Position numbers and translations under genes: made by a program | Notes under the pieces: generated by a model | The model's input: only the letters and a program-made list of their open reading frames with translations | What the model was told of the DNA's origin: nothing | Database searches by the model: none | Part shown: positions 1-5,127 of the stretch, one piece after another | Position numbering within the stretch: position 1 is the stretch's first letter | How the letters are laid out: every line of letters starts with the position of its first letter | Assembly: GCA_023249835.1 (NCBI GenBank) | Contig: JAHFBY010000175.1 | Span: 1-5,127, forward strand | Direction of reading: 5' to 3' | Length of the DNA stretch: 5,127 bases | Source: Elusimicrobiota bacterium | GTDB taxonomy: Bacteria > Elusimicrobiota > Elusimicrobia > 2-02-FULL-39-32

Positions 1-5
1 TCTTT

Positions 6-11
6 AAGAGG
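6..11 (+). promoter_or_regulatory. Ribosome-binding site of the Rrf2 regulator
   Basis: AAGAGG is a purine-rich Shine-Dalgarno-like stretch ending 9 nt before the ATG at 21. It supports that ATG as the true start. Only 20 nt precede the gene in this window, so no promoter or operator can be assessed. Confidence 0.6.
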
Positions 12-20
12 CTTTATTCA

Positions 21-551
21 ATGAAAATTACTGCTTTGCAGGAATATGGCATGCGCTGTTTAATGCAGTTGGCGGAGCAGGGAGATACGGTCCCTGTGCG
101 CATTCGTTCTATTGCCAAAAATGAAGGGCTATCTGCTGATTATGTGGAGAAAATTTTAACTCATTTGCGTCGCGCCGGACTGGTTAAAAGCGTTCGCGGC
201 TTAAATGGCGGTTATGTTTTAAGCAAAAGTCCTTCGCAAATCTCGATCGGAGATGCGATCAATTTTTTAAGTGAAAAGCCAGTCCAAATGCGCCGTTTGA
301 AAAAAGATCTTTGTGGTCAATTTCCGGGCAACCGTACGGAGTGCGTTCATATGCGCGGCTGTACGATCCGTCAAATTTGGACCCTTGTTTTGGTGCGGGT
401 GTTTGGCAGTTTAAATAAAATATATCTCTCTGATTTGTTGGGCAATGAAGCGGAAGTTCAAAACCGACTGAAAAAATTCCTTTTGGAATCCGGAACTGCG
501 GAAAAAATAGAGGTAGGAGCATTGGAGATAGCTGCCCGACAGGTGATTTAA
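21..551 (+). CDS. Rrf2-family (IscR-like) Fe-S-sensing transcriptional regulator of the suf operon
   Basis: This 176-residue protein is a cytoplasmic DNA-binding regulator, probably controlling the suf genes behind it according to Fe-S cluster status. The N-terminal winged helix-turn-helix (about residues 1-70) has the Rrf2 hallmarks: a helix around 28-36 (RIRSIAKNEGL), a recognition helix at 38-52 (SADYVEKILTHLRRAG) and the wing with R59-G60-x-x-G63-G64-Y65. The middle holds C98, C108 and C114 (C-X9-C-X5-C) with H110, followed by T115-I116-R117-x-x-W120. This is the region that binds an Fe-S cluster in IscR and NsrR. The spacing differs from IscR (C-X5-C-X5-C), so cluster type and ligands are inferred. 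An extra cysteine, C13, lies in the first helix. The tail after about residue 140 is less conserved, and the protein is slightly longer than many family members (about 130-165). The stop is 3 nt before sufB, whose ribosome-binding site lies inside this gene. Autoregulation is likely but the operator is outside the window. The exact subtype (IscR, SufR-like or another Rrf2) is not settled, so no symbol is given. Confidence 0.94.
   Translation: MKITALQEYGMRCLMQLAEQGDTVPVRIRSIAKNEGLSADYVEKILTHLRRAGLVKSVRGLNGGYVLSKSPSQISIGDAINFLSEKPVQMRRLKKDLCGQFPGNRTECVHMRGCTIRQIWTLVLVRVFGSLNKIYLSDLLGNEAEVQNRLKKFLLESGTAEKIEVGALEIAARQVI
541..546 (+). promoter_or_regulatory. Ribosome-binding site of sufB, inside the regulator gene
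   Basis: AGGTGA lies 8 nt before the sufB ATG at 555 and overlaps the last codons of the regulator. This fixes the sufB start and suggests that translation of the two genes is coupled. Confidence 0.7.
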
Positions 552-554
552 ACC

Positions 555-2024
555 ATGAAAGATATTGAAAAAAACAGGAAGGACCAATCCAGTACGATTC
601 AAGATTTTACTACGGCTGAATATAAATACGGATTCACATCTAATTTTGAGACCGATGCCGCGCCTAGGGGATTAAACGAGGACATTGTTCGGCTTATTTC
701 CGGCAAAAAAAAAGAGCCGGTTTGGCTGCTCGAGTGGCGGTTAAAGGCCTATCGCCACTGGCTCACCATGAAGGAACCGCGCTGGCCCAATTTAACCTAT
801 CCGGCGATTGACTACCAAAATATTATTTATTATTCCGCGCCTAAAACCAAAGGGCCTGCGCCTAAAAGTTTGGATGAAATTGACCCGGAGGTTCGCAAAA
901 CTTTTGAGAAACTGGGTATTTCTTTAGATGAGCAAAAGCGGATGTCGGGGATTGCTGTAGACGCGGTGCTAGACAGCGTTTCCGTGGCCACTACTTTTAA
1001 GGAAAAGTTGGGGGAGCTGGGAATTATCTTCTGTTCTTTTTCCGAAGCTGTGCATAACCATCCGGAATTGATAAAAAAATATTTGGGTTCGGTAGTCCCT
1101 TATTCGGATAATTTCTTCTCAGCCCTAAACTCAGCAGTGTTTAGCGACGGTTCGTTTTGCTTTATCCCTTCGGGCGTGCGTTGTCCTATGGAGTTGTCCA
1201 CTTATTTTCGAATCAATGCTTCTGATACCGGTCAATTTGAGCGCACTTTAATAGTCGCGGAGGAGCGCAGCGTGGTCAGCTATTTAGAGGGTTGCACAGC
1301 GCCTATGCGCGATGAAAAGCAACTGCACGCTGCGGTGGTGGAGTTGGTGGCTTTGGAAAAAGCTCAGATTAAATATTCCACTATCCAAAACTGGTATCCC
1401 GGAGATAAAGATGGTAAAGGCGGCATTTATAATTTTGTCACAAAACGAGGCAAGTGTCAGGGCCGTGGTTCTAAGATTTCCTGGACCCAAGTGGAAACGG
1501 GTTCGGCGATCACTTGGAAGTATCCGAGCGTCATCCTGCAGGGAGATGACACCATTGGCGAGTTCTACTCCGTAGCGCTCACCAATCACTATCAGCAGGC
1601 TGACACCGGTACGAAGATGATCCATTTGGGAAAAAATAGCCGTAGTACGATCATTTCTAAGGGCATTTCCGCAGGGCACGGCCAAAACACTTATCGCGGA
1701 CTCGTTAAAATCATGCCTGGAGCCGAAGGTAGTCGCAATTATTCGCAATGCGATTCGATCCTCATGGGAGAACGTTGCGGCGCGCATACGGTCCCTTACT
1801 TAGATGTGCAAAATACCAGTTCGCAAGTGGAACACGAAGCCTCCACCTCTAAAATTGGCGAAGACCAACTCTTTTATTGCCGGCAACGCGGGCTCTCTAC
1901 CGAAGACGCGGTAAACCTTATTGTCAACGGTTTCTGTAAACAAGTTTTTAAGGAACTCCCCATGGAGTTCGCGGTGGAAGCGCAAAAACTTTTAAGTGTA
2001 AGTTTAGAAGGCAGCGTTGGGTAG
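555..2024 (+). CDS. sufB: SufB, scaffold subunit of the SufBC2D Fe-S cluster assembly complex
   Basis: SufB is the cytoplasmic scaffold that receives sulfur and, with SufD and the SufC ATPase, builds nascent Fe-S clusters. At 489 residues it is full length for the family (about 470-495). The N-terminal region carries the family motif [10 protein letters not shown] (60-69) and a YYSAPK motif (92-97). The beta-helix core (about 190-430) contains [13 protein letters not shown] (209-221), YLEGCTAP (243-250), the diagnostic [20 protein letters not shown] block (306-325) and GEFYSVA (335-341). Residues matching E. coli functional sites are present: C247 (C254, sulfur entry), C399 (C405, cluster assembly with SufD), H427 (H433) and E428 (E434). 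The C-terminal helical region (about 435-489) is the SufC-binding part and ends in the usual LEGSVG-type tail. No N-terminal CXXCXXXC motif and no intein are present. The ATG has a good AGGTGA ribosome-binding site. The gene follows the regulator by 3 nt and precedes sufC by 36 nt. A run of nine A bases at 705-713 encodes K51-K53. Confidence 0.98.
   Translation: MKDIEKNRKDQSSTIQDFTTAEYKYGFTSNFETDAAPRGLNEDIVRLISGKKKEPVWLLEWRLKAYRHWLTMKEPRWPNLTYPAIDYQNIIYYSAPKTKGPAPKSLDEIDPEVRKTFEKLGISLDEQKRMSGIAVDAVLDSVSVATTFKEKLGELGIIFCSFSEAVHNHPELIKKYLGSVVPYSDNFFSALNSAVFSDGSFCFIPSGVRCPMELSTYFRINASDTGQFERTLIVAEERSVVSYLEGCTAPMRDEKQLHAAVVELVALEKAQIKYSTIQNWYPGDKDGKGGIYNFVTKRGKCQGRGSKISWTQVETGSAITWKYPSVILQGDDTIGEFYSVALTNHYQQADTGTKMIHLGKNSRSTIISKGISAGHGQNTYRGLVKIMPGAEGSRNYSQCDSILMGERCGAHTVPYLDVQNTSSQVEHEASTSKIGEDQLFYCRQRGLSTEDAVNLIVNGFCKQVFKELPMEFAVEAQKLLSVSLEGSVG
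705..713 (+). repeat. A9 homopolymer run within sufB
   Basis: Nine consecutive adenines encode three lysines (K51-K53) early in sufB. It is the longest mononucleotide run noticed in the window; A7 runs occur at 1073-1079 (sufB) and 2851-2857 (sufD). Runs of this length can promote polymerase slippage. The reading frame is intact as given and continues into perfectly conserved SufB sequence. Confidence 0.9.
1953..1970 (+). other. Perfect 7-bp hairpin near the 3' end of sufB
   Basis: GAACTCC (1953-1959) and GGAGTTC (1964-1970) are exact inverted repeats around a 4-nt loop, CCAT. They lie in codons for the conserved KELPMEF stretch of SufB, so protein constraint may explain them. No U-tract follows, so this is not an intrinsic terminator. 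A role in mRNA stability is only a possibility. Confidence 0.4.
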
Positions 2025-2032
2025 ACGCTGTC
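2010..2032 (+). other. Hairpin spanning the sufB stop codon
   Basis: Bases 2010-2017 pair with 2025-2032 to give an 8-bp stem with one G-U pair. The core CAGCGT/ACGCTG is a perfect 6-bp repeat. The 7-nt loop TGGGTAG ends in the sufB stop codon (2022-2024). No run of T follows, so it does not look like a rho-independent terminator. It sits in the widest intergenic gap of the operon and could affect mRNA processing or the relative yield of SufB and SufC, but this is inference. Confidence 0.5.
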
Positions 2033-2050
2033 AAATTGTAAGGAAAGTAG

Positions 2051-2055
2051 AGAGG
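2051..2055 (+). promoter_or_regulatory. Ribosome-binding site of sufC
   Basis: AGAGG lies 5 nt before the sufC ATG at 2061. A second purine-rich stretch, AAGGAAAG at 2040-2047, is further upstream and probably too far to act directly. The 36-nt sufB-sufC gap holds only this site and the right arm of the hairpin at 2010-2032; no convincing internal promoter is visible. Confidence 0.6.
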
Positions 2056-2060
2056 CTCTT

Positions 2061-2810
2061 ATGGCGCCATTATTAGAAATAAAAAATTTGCATGCAAAAA
2101 TCGGCGATCAAGCTATTTTGCAGGGCATTAACCTAAATGTCCATTCGGGAGAGGTCCATGCCATTATGGGGCCCAACGGTTCGGGGAAAAGCACCTTGGC
2201 CAATATCCTGGCCGGACGAGACGGTTATGAAGTGACGGAAGGAGAAGTGTTTTATCAAGGTAAAAATTTGTTGCCCATTTCTCCGGAAGATCGCGCAGTG
2301 GCCGGTATTTTTCTTTCATTTCAATATCCGGTAGAAATCCCCGGTGTCAGCAACACCTATTTTTTGAAAGCGGCTTATAACGCTATCCGCAAGAGAAAAG
2401 GACAAGAGGAGTTGGACGCCATAGATTTTTTGCGCCTGATTAAAGAAAAAGCCAAAAGCGTAGAAATGGACGAGGCGCTGCTCAGCCGATCGGTCAACGA
2501 AGGTTTTTCCGGCGGCCAAAAGAAGCGGAACGAGATTTTGCAAATGGCTGTGTTGGAACCGATTTTTGCCATACTTGATGAAACTGATTCCGGTTTGGAT
2601 ATTGACGCTTTACGCATTGTTTCTGAAGGGATCAATGTTTTGCGCAGTCCGGAACGTTCAATGCTTGTGATCACGCATTATCAACGTCTGCTGGATTACG
2701 TTCAACCCGATTTCGTGCACGTTCTTTCCGGCGGACGCATCACCAAATCCGGCGGCAAGGAGTTGGCGCTAGAGTTGGAAGAAAAGGGTTATAGTTGGGT
2801 GGGAAAATAG
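2061..2810 (+). CDS. sufC: SufC, ATPase subunit of the SufBC2D complex
   Basis: SufC is a soluble ABC-type ATPase that binds the C-terminal regions of SufB and SufD; its ATP-driven dimerisation opens the SufB-SufD interface for cluster assembly. It is not part of a membrane transporter. The 249 residues match the usual length (about 245-260). Every ABC motif is visible: Walker A GPNGSGKST (37-45, K43), Q-loop Q88 in LSFQYP, signature FSGGQKKR (149-156), Walker B ILDE (171-174, catalytic E174), D-loop SGLD (177-180) and switch H206 in ITHYQRLL. The signature FSGGQKKRNEI, the ETDSGLD Walker B/D-loop and THYQRLLDY are specific to SufC and separate it from ordinary ABC transporter ATPases. K43, E174, D176 and H206 match E. 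coli K40, E171, D173 and H203. The ATG has an AGAGG site at 5 nt. It lies between sufB and sufD, 9 nt before the latter, fitting co-production with its partners. Confidence 0.98.
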   Translation: MAPLLEIKNLHAKIGDQAILQGINLNVHSGEVHAIMGPNGSGKSTLANILAGRDGYEVTEGEVFYQGKNLLPISPEDRAVAGIFLSFQYPVEIPGVSNTYFLKAAYNAIRKRKGQEELDAIDFLRLIKEKAKSVEMDEALLSRSVNEGFSGGQKKRNEILQMAVLEPIFAILDETDSGLDIDALRIVSEGINVLRSPERSMLVITHYQRLLDYVQPDFVHVLSGGRITKSGGKELALELEEKGYSWVGK

Positions 2811-2819
2811 CGAATTTCT

Positions 2820-4094
2820 ATGGAATTAAGCATTGAGTCGCCCTGGCTGCAAAAAAACCGTCGAACAGCGTTAGAGCGGTTTGAAACCTTGGGTTATCCA
2901 ACGGAAAAGTTGGAAGACTGGCGGTTTACCAATGTGGATCAGATTAAAGAAGGCGGTTTTAAGCCTAACCCTTTAGCTCGGATGATTGCTGTGCCTAAAA
3001 CGCTAGACGCAATGTTTCCGGTTAACGCTTTTGCGTGCCGGCTAGTATTTATCAATGGGCGCTATAGCTCGCCAGATTCAAGTTTGCCTTCCGCAACATC
3101 GCCTTTAACTGTGTGTCCGTTTTCTACAATGTCGGAGGCAGATAGCCGGTGTTTGGAAAGAACTACCGACATTTCCAACGTGCAGGCGGAGCGCCCGTTT
3201 ACGAATTTAAATGCCGCGCTTTTTTCCGACGGAGTTTTTTGCCGAATTGCGCCGCATGCGATATTACAAAAACCGATTGCGATTTTGTATTTAACGCATC
3301 CCGCTTTACCCGATTTGGCGGTGCACCCGCGCATTTTGATTGTGGCTGAACCCGGGTCCCAGTCAGTTGTGATGGAAACGTTTTGGGGAGATGGATCGCA
3401 ACCCTACTTTACCAACGCCGTTACCGAAATTATTGTTAATGAAAATGCGTTTGTGGAGCACGTTCGGGTGCAAAATGAAGACAAATCCGCGTTTCATATA
3501 GGCGCGCTCTTTTCAACTCAAAAAGGAAACAGCCGGTTTCTTTCACATGTCTTTGCGTTGGGCGGCAAACTTGCGCGCAATGAAATATATTCCGCGCTGA
3601 ACGCGCAAGGCGCTGTTTGCGGATTAAACGGTCTTTACCTGGGAACGGGACGGCAGCATATGGACAACCACACAACAATTGACCATGTTGGGGCCCATTG
3701 CGCAAGCAATGAGTTATATAAAGGCGTTCTTTCCGGAAATGCCCGCGGCGTGTTTAATGGGCGCATTATCGTGCGGCCACAGGCGCAAAAAACAGACGCG
3801 GTTCAGCGCAATAAAAATTTGCTTTTAAGCAATACTGCTCTGGTCAATACCAAGCCGGAATTAAAAATTTATGCCGATGACGTCAAGTGCAAACATGGCG
3901 CAACCATTGGACGGATGGATCCTGACCAGATTTTTTATTTGCGTTCCCGCGGGTTAGCCGCAGAGGATGCGAAATCGATTTTGGTGTACGCTTTTATTTC
4001 CGATATGATTGAAAAAATAGAGTCCATTGAACTTAAAAACCTGGTGGAATCAATCGTGCGCGCATCTTATATCGATAATAGAAAATGGCAGTAG
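2820..4094 (+). CDS. sufD: SufD, SufB-paralogous subunit of the SufBC2D complex
   Basis: SufD pairs with SufB to form the heterodimer on which the Fe-S cluster is assembled, and is linked to iron acquisition by the complex. The 424 residues fit the family (about 420-450). The N-terminal domain has the typical KLEDWRFTNV motif (30-39). The beta-helix core follows (about 125-370), with FNGRIIVRPQAQKTDAVQRN (312-331) and LLLSNTALVNTKPELKIYAD (334-353). The functional segment DDVKCKHGAT holds C357 and H359, matching E. coli C358 and H360; the histidine is the one facing SufB C405. The C-terminal region FYLRSRGLAAEDAKSILVYAF (372-392) is the SufC-binding part. The core resembles SufB, but the SufB-specific [12 protein letters not shown] block is absent, which separates the paralogues. 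The ATG follows the sufC stop by 9 nt. No good Shine-Dalgarno sequence precedes it: the nearest G-rich stretch lies inside the end of sufC at about 2795-2803, too far away, so translational coupling to sufC is likely. Confidence 0.97.
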   Translation: MELSIESPWLQKNRRTALERFETLGYPTEKLEDWRFTNVDQIKEGGFKPNPLARMIAVPKTLDAMFPVNAFACRLVFINGRYSSPDSSLPSATSPLTVCPFSTMSEADSRCLERTTDISNVQAERPFTNLNAALFSDGVFCRIAPHAILQKPIAILYLTHPALPDLAVHPRILIVAEPGSQSVVMETFWGDGSQPYFTNAVTEIIVNENAFVEHVRVQNEDKSAFHIGALFSTQKGNSRFLSHVFALGGKLARNEIYSALNAQGAVCGLNGLYLGTGRQHMDNHTTIDHVGAHCASNELYKGVLSGNARGVFNGRIIVRPQAQKTDAVQRNKNLLLSNTALVNTKPELKIYADDVKCKHGATIGRMDPDQIFYLRSRGLAAEDAKSILVYAFISDMIEKIESIELKNLVESIVRASYIDNRKWQ

Positions 4095-5127
4095 ATAAGC
4101 TTATGGATCATGAGTTGCCAACATCATTGCAGTCCTATGACGTCCAAGCAATACGCAAGGATTTTCCTATTTTAGCGCAAAAAGTGCGCGGCGAACCGTT
4201 GGTTTATCTGGACAATGCCGCGACCACGCAGAAGCCCCGCGCCGTTATTGATCGTTTGCAGCGATACTACGAGCAAGAAAACTCTAACATCCATCGCGGC
4301 GTGCATTATTTGAGCGAGTGCGCCACTTTTGAGTATGAGCAGTCCCGCAAAAAAGTGCAGGAATTTTTAGGGGCGGAAAGCCCTGCTGAAATTGTTTTTG
4401 TGCGTGGCGCCACAGAAGGGCTAAACCTGATTGCGTCCTCCTTTGGACGCCGGTATATTAATAAGAACGATCAAATTTTAGTCAGTGTTTTGGAGCACCA
4501 TTCCAACATTGTTCCCTGGCAGATGCTGTGCGCGGCCACAGGCGCTCATTTGCGCGTAATTCCGGTCAATGACCAAGGAGAAATCCTTTTTGCCGAGTAT
4601 TTGAGTTTGTTGGGGTCAAACACCAAGCTGGTTAGCTTGACCCACGTTTCTAATGCTCTGGGCACCGTCAACCCTATTGCCGAAATGATCCGCGAAGCGC
4701 ACAATCGAGGAATTCCGGTGTGCATTGATGGGGCTCAAGGGTTACCGCACTTGCCCGTCAACGTGCGGCAATTAGATTGCGATTTTTATGTTTTTTCCGG
4801 TCACAAGCTTTACGGGCCAACCGGAATCGGAGCCGTGTACGGCAAAATGCGCTATTGGCAGGAGATTCCCCCCTTTCAGGGCGGGGGAGATATGATTAGC
4901 AGCGTTAGCTTTGAAAAAACCGCTTACAACGAACCGCCGTATAAGTTTGAAGCGGGAACCCCCCATATCGCCGGGGCCATTGGATTGGGGGCGGCGTTAA
5001 ATTATTTGGTTAGCCGTTCGTTCTCTAGGTTGGCCGAGTATGAGGACGATCTGCTTAAGTATGCGACCGAGGCGTTGACGCAAGTGGATGGTTTAAGGAT
5101 CATTGGCCAAGCGGCAGAGAAGGTGAG
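4085..5127 (+). CDS. sufS: SufS, cysteine desulfurase (partial, C-terminus beyond window)
   Basis: SufS is a cytoplasmic PLP-dependent enzyme converting L-cysteine to L-alanine and an enzyme-bound persulfide, the sulfur source for SufB. The open frame continues through the last base, giving 347 codons of an expected 405-420. Seen in order: YLDNAATTQKP (41-51), NIHRGVHYLS (69-78), the phosphate-binding loop RGATEGLNL (107-115), LEHHSNIVPWQ (136-146), THVSNALGTVNPI (186-198), DGAQ (215-218), SGHKLYGPTGIG (238-249), QGGGDMI (265-271) and FEAGTPHIAG (288-297). K241 is the PLP lysine; H138, D215, Q218 and K241 match E. coli H123, D200, Q203 and K226. The catalytic cysteine (E. coli C364, expected near residue 379) lies outside. 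The EHHSN and SGHKLYGPTG context points to the group II SufS/CsdA type rather than IscS/NifS. The start is uncertain: ATG 4085 overlaps sufD by 10 nt, while ATG 4103 (M7) leaves an 8-nt gap; neither has a clear ribosome-binding site, and M7 still leaves 12 residues before the conserved YDVQAIRKDFP. Confidence 0.96.
   Translation, partial: MAVDKLMDHELPTSLQSYDVQAIRKDFPILAQKVRGEPLVYLDNAATTQKPRAVIDRLQRYYEQENSNIHRGVHYLSECATFEYEQSRKKVQEFLGAESPAEIVFVRGATEGLNLIASSFGRRYINKNDQILVSVLEHHSNIVPWQMLCAATGAHLRVIPVNDQGEILFAEYLSLLGSNTKLVSLTHVSNALGTVNPIAEMIREAHNRGIPVCIDGAQGLPHLPVNVRQLDCDFYVFSGHKLYGPTGIGAVYGKMRYWQEIPPFQGGGDMISSVSFEKTAYNEPPYKFEAGTPHIAGAIGLGAALNYLVSRSFSRLAEYEDDLLKYATEALTQVDGLRIIGQAAEKV

Noticed and set aside
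1284..1787. 167-codon open frame on the minus strand inside sufB
   Set aside because: It is antisense to the strongly conserved core of SufB, has no recognisable protein motif, and reads as a codon-composition shadow.
2025..2060. Possible internal promoter between sufB and sufC
   Set aside because: No -35/-10 pair with acceptable spacing could be found; the gap is explained by the hairpin arm and the ribosome-binding site.
2061..2070. 10-bp palindrome ATGGCGCCAT covering the sufC start codon
   Set aside because: It has no loop, so it is unlikely to fold within the mRNA, and a palindrome of this size is expected by chance in 5 kb.
2087..2098. 12-bp perfect palindrome TTTGCATGCAAA shortly after the sufC start, a possible operator
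   Set aside because: It lies within codons for the ordinary SufC N-terminal segment KNLHAK, has no second copy seen in the window, and is not near a recognisable promoter. Coding chance is the simplest explanation.
2375..2674. 99-codon open frame on the minus strand inside sufC
   Set aside because: It is antisense to the SufC signature and Walker B coding region, with no family features and no independent support.
4867..4888. C-rich and G-rich arms (TCCCCC/GGGGGA) forming a possible hairpin in sufS
   Set aside because: The bases encode the conserved IPPFQGGGDM segment (Pro-Pro and Gly-Gly-Gly codons), which accounts for the C and G runs; no T-tract follows.
4772..4966. 64-codon minus-strand open frame near the right end, where only the partial sufS explains the DNA
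   Set aside because: The plus strand here encodes the SufS motifs SGHKLYGPTG and QGGGDM; the antisense frame is a shadow.

Overview
This window holds one compact, single-strand gene cluster: the SUF (sulfur mobilisation) iron-sulfur cluster assembly operon, in the order Rrf2-family regulator, sufB, sufC, sufD, sufS. All genes read left to right. The regulator, SufB, SufC and SufD are complete. SufS runs off the right edge, so its C-terminal part, including the expected catalytic cysteine loop, is not visible. Coding density is almost total: the gaps are 3, 36 and 9 nt, and the sufD-sufS junction is either a 10-nt overlap or an 8-nt gap depending on the SufS start. This strongly suggests one polycistronic transcript. 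Its promoter should lie upstream of base 1, because only 20 nt precede the first gene.

The genes form one pathway. SufS (PLP-dependent cysteine desulfurase) would take sulfur from cysteine. SufB, SufC and SufD form the SufBC2D scaffold-ATPase on which the cluster is built. The Rrf2 protein carries three cysteines in an IscR/NsrR-like position and probably senses Fe-S status to control the operon, its own gene included. The functional residues known from the E. coli proteins are present where the sequence allows checking: SufB C247, C399, H427 and E428; the SufC Walker, Q-loop, signature and switch-His motifs; SufD C357 and H359; SufS H138, D215, Q218 and K241.

The organism is a bacterium of moderate GC content. 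The sufBCDS order with an Rrf2 gene in front occurs in many Gram-negative and uncultured lineages, and nothing here identifies the phylum. No tRNA, rRNA, mobile element, CRISPR array or foreign-looking insertion was seen, and there is no unannotated stretch over 40 nt. I see no evidence of an undescribed system. The points worth a second look are small: cysteine spacing in the regulator, hairpins around the end of sufB, an A9 run in sufB, and weak ribosome-binding sites before sufD and sufS.
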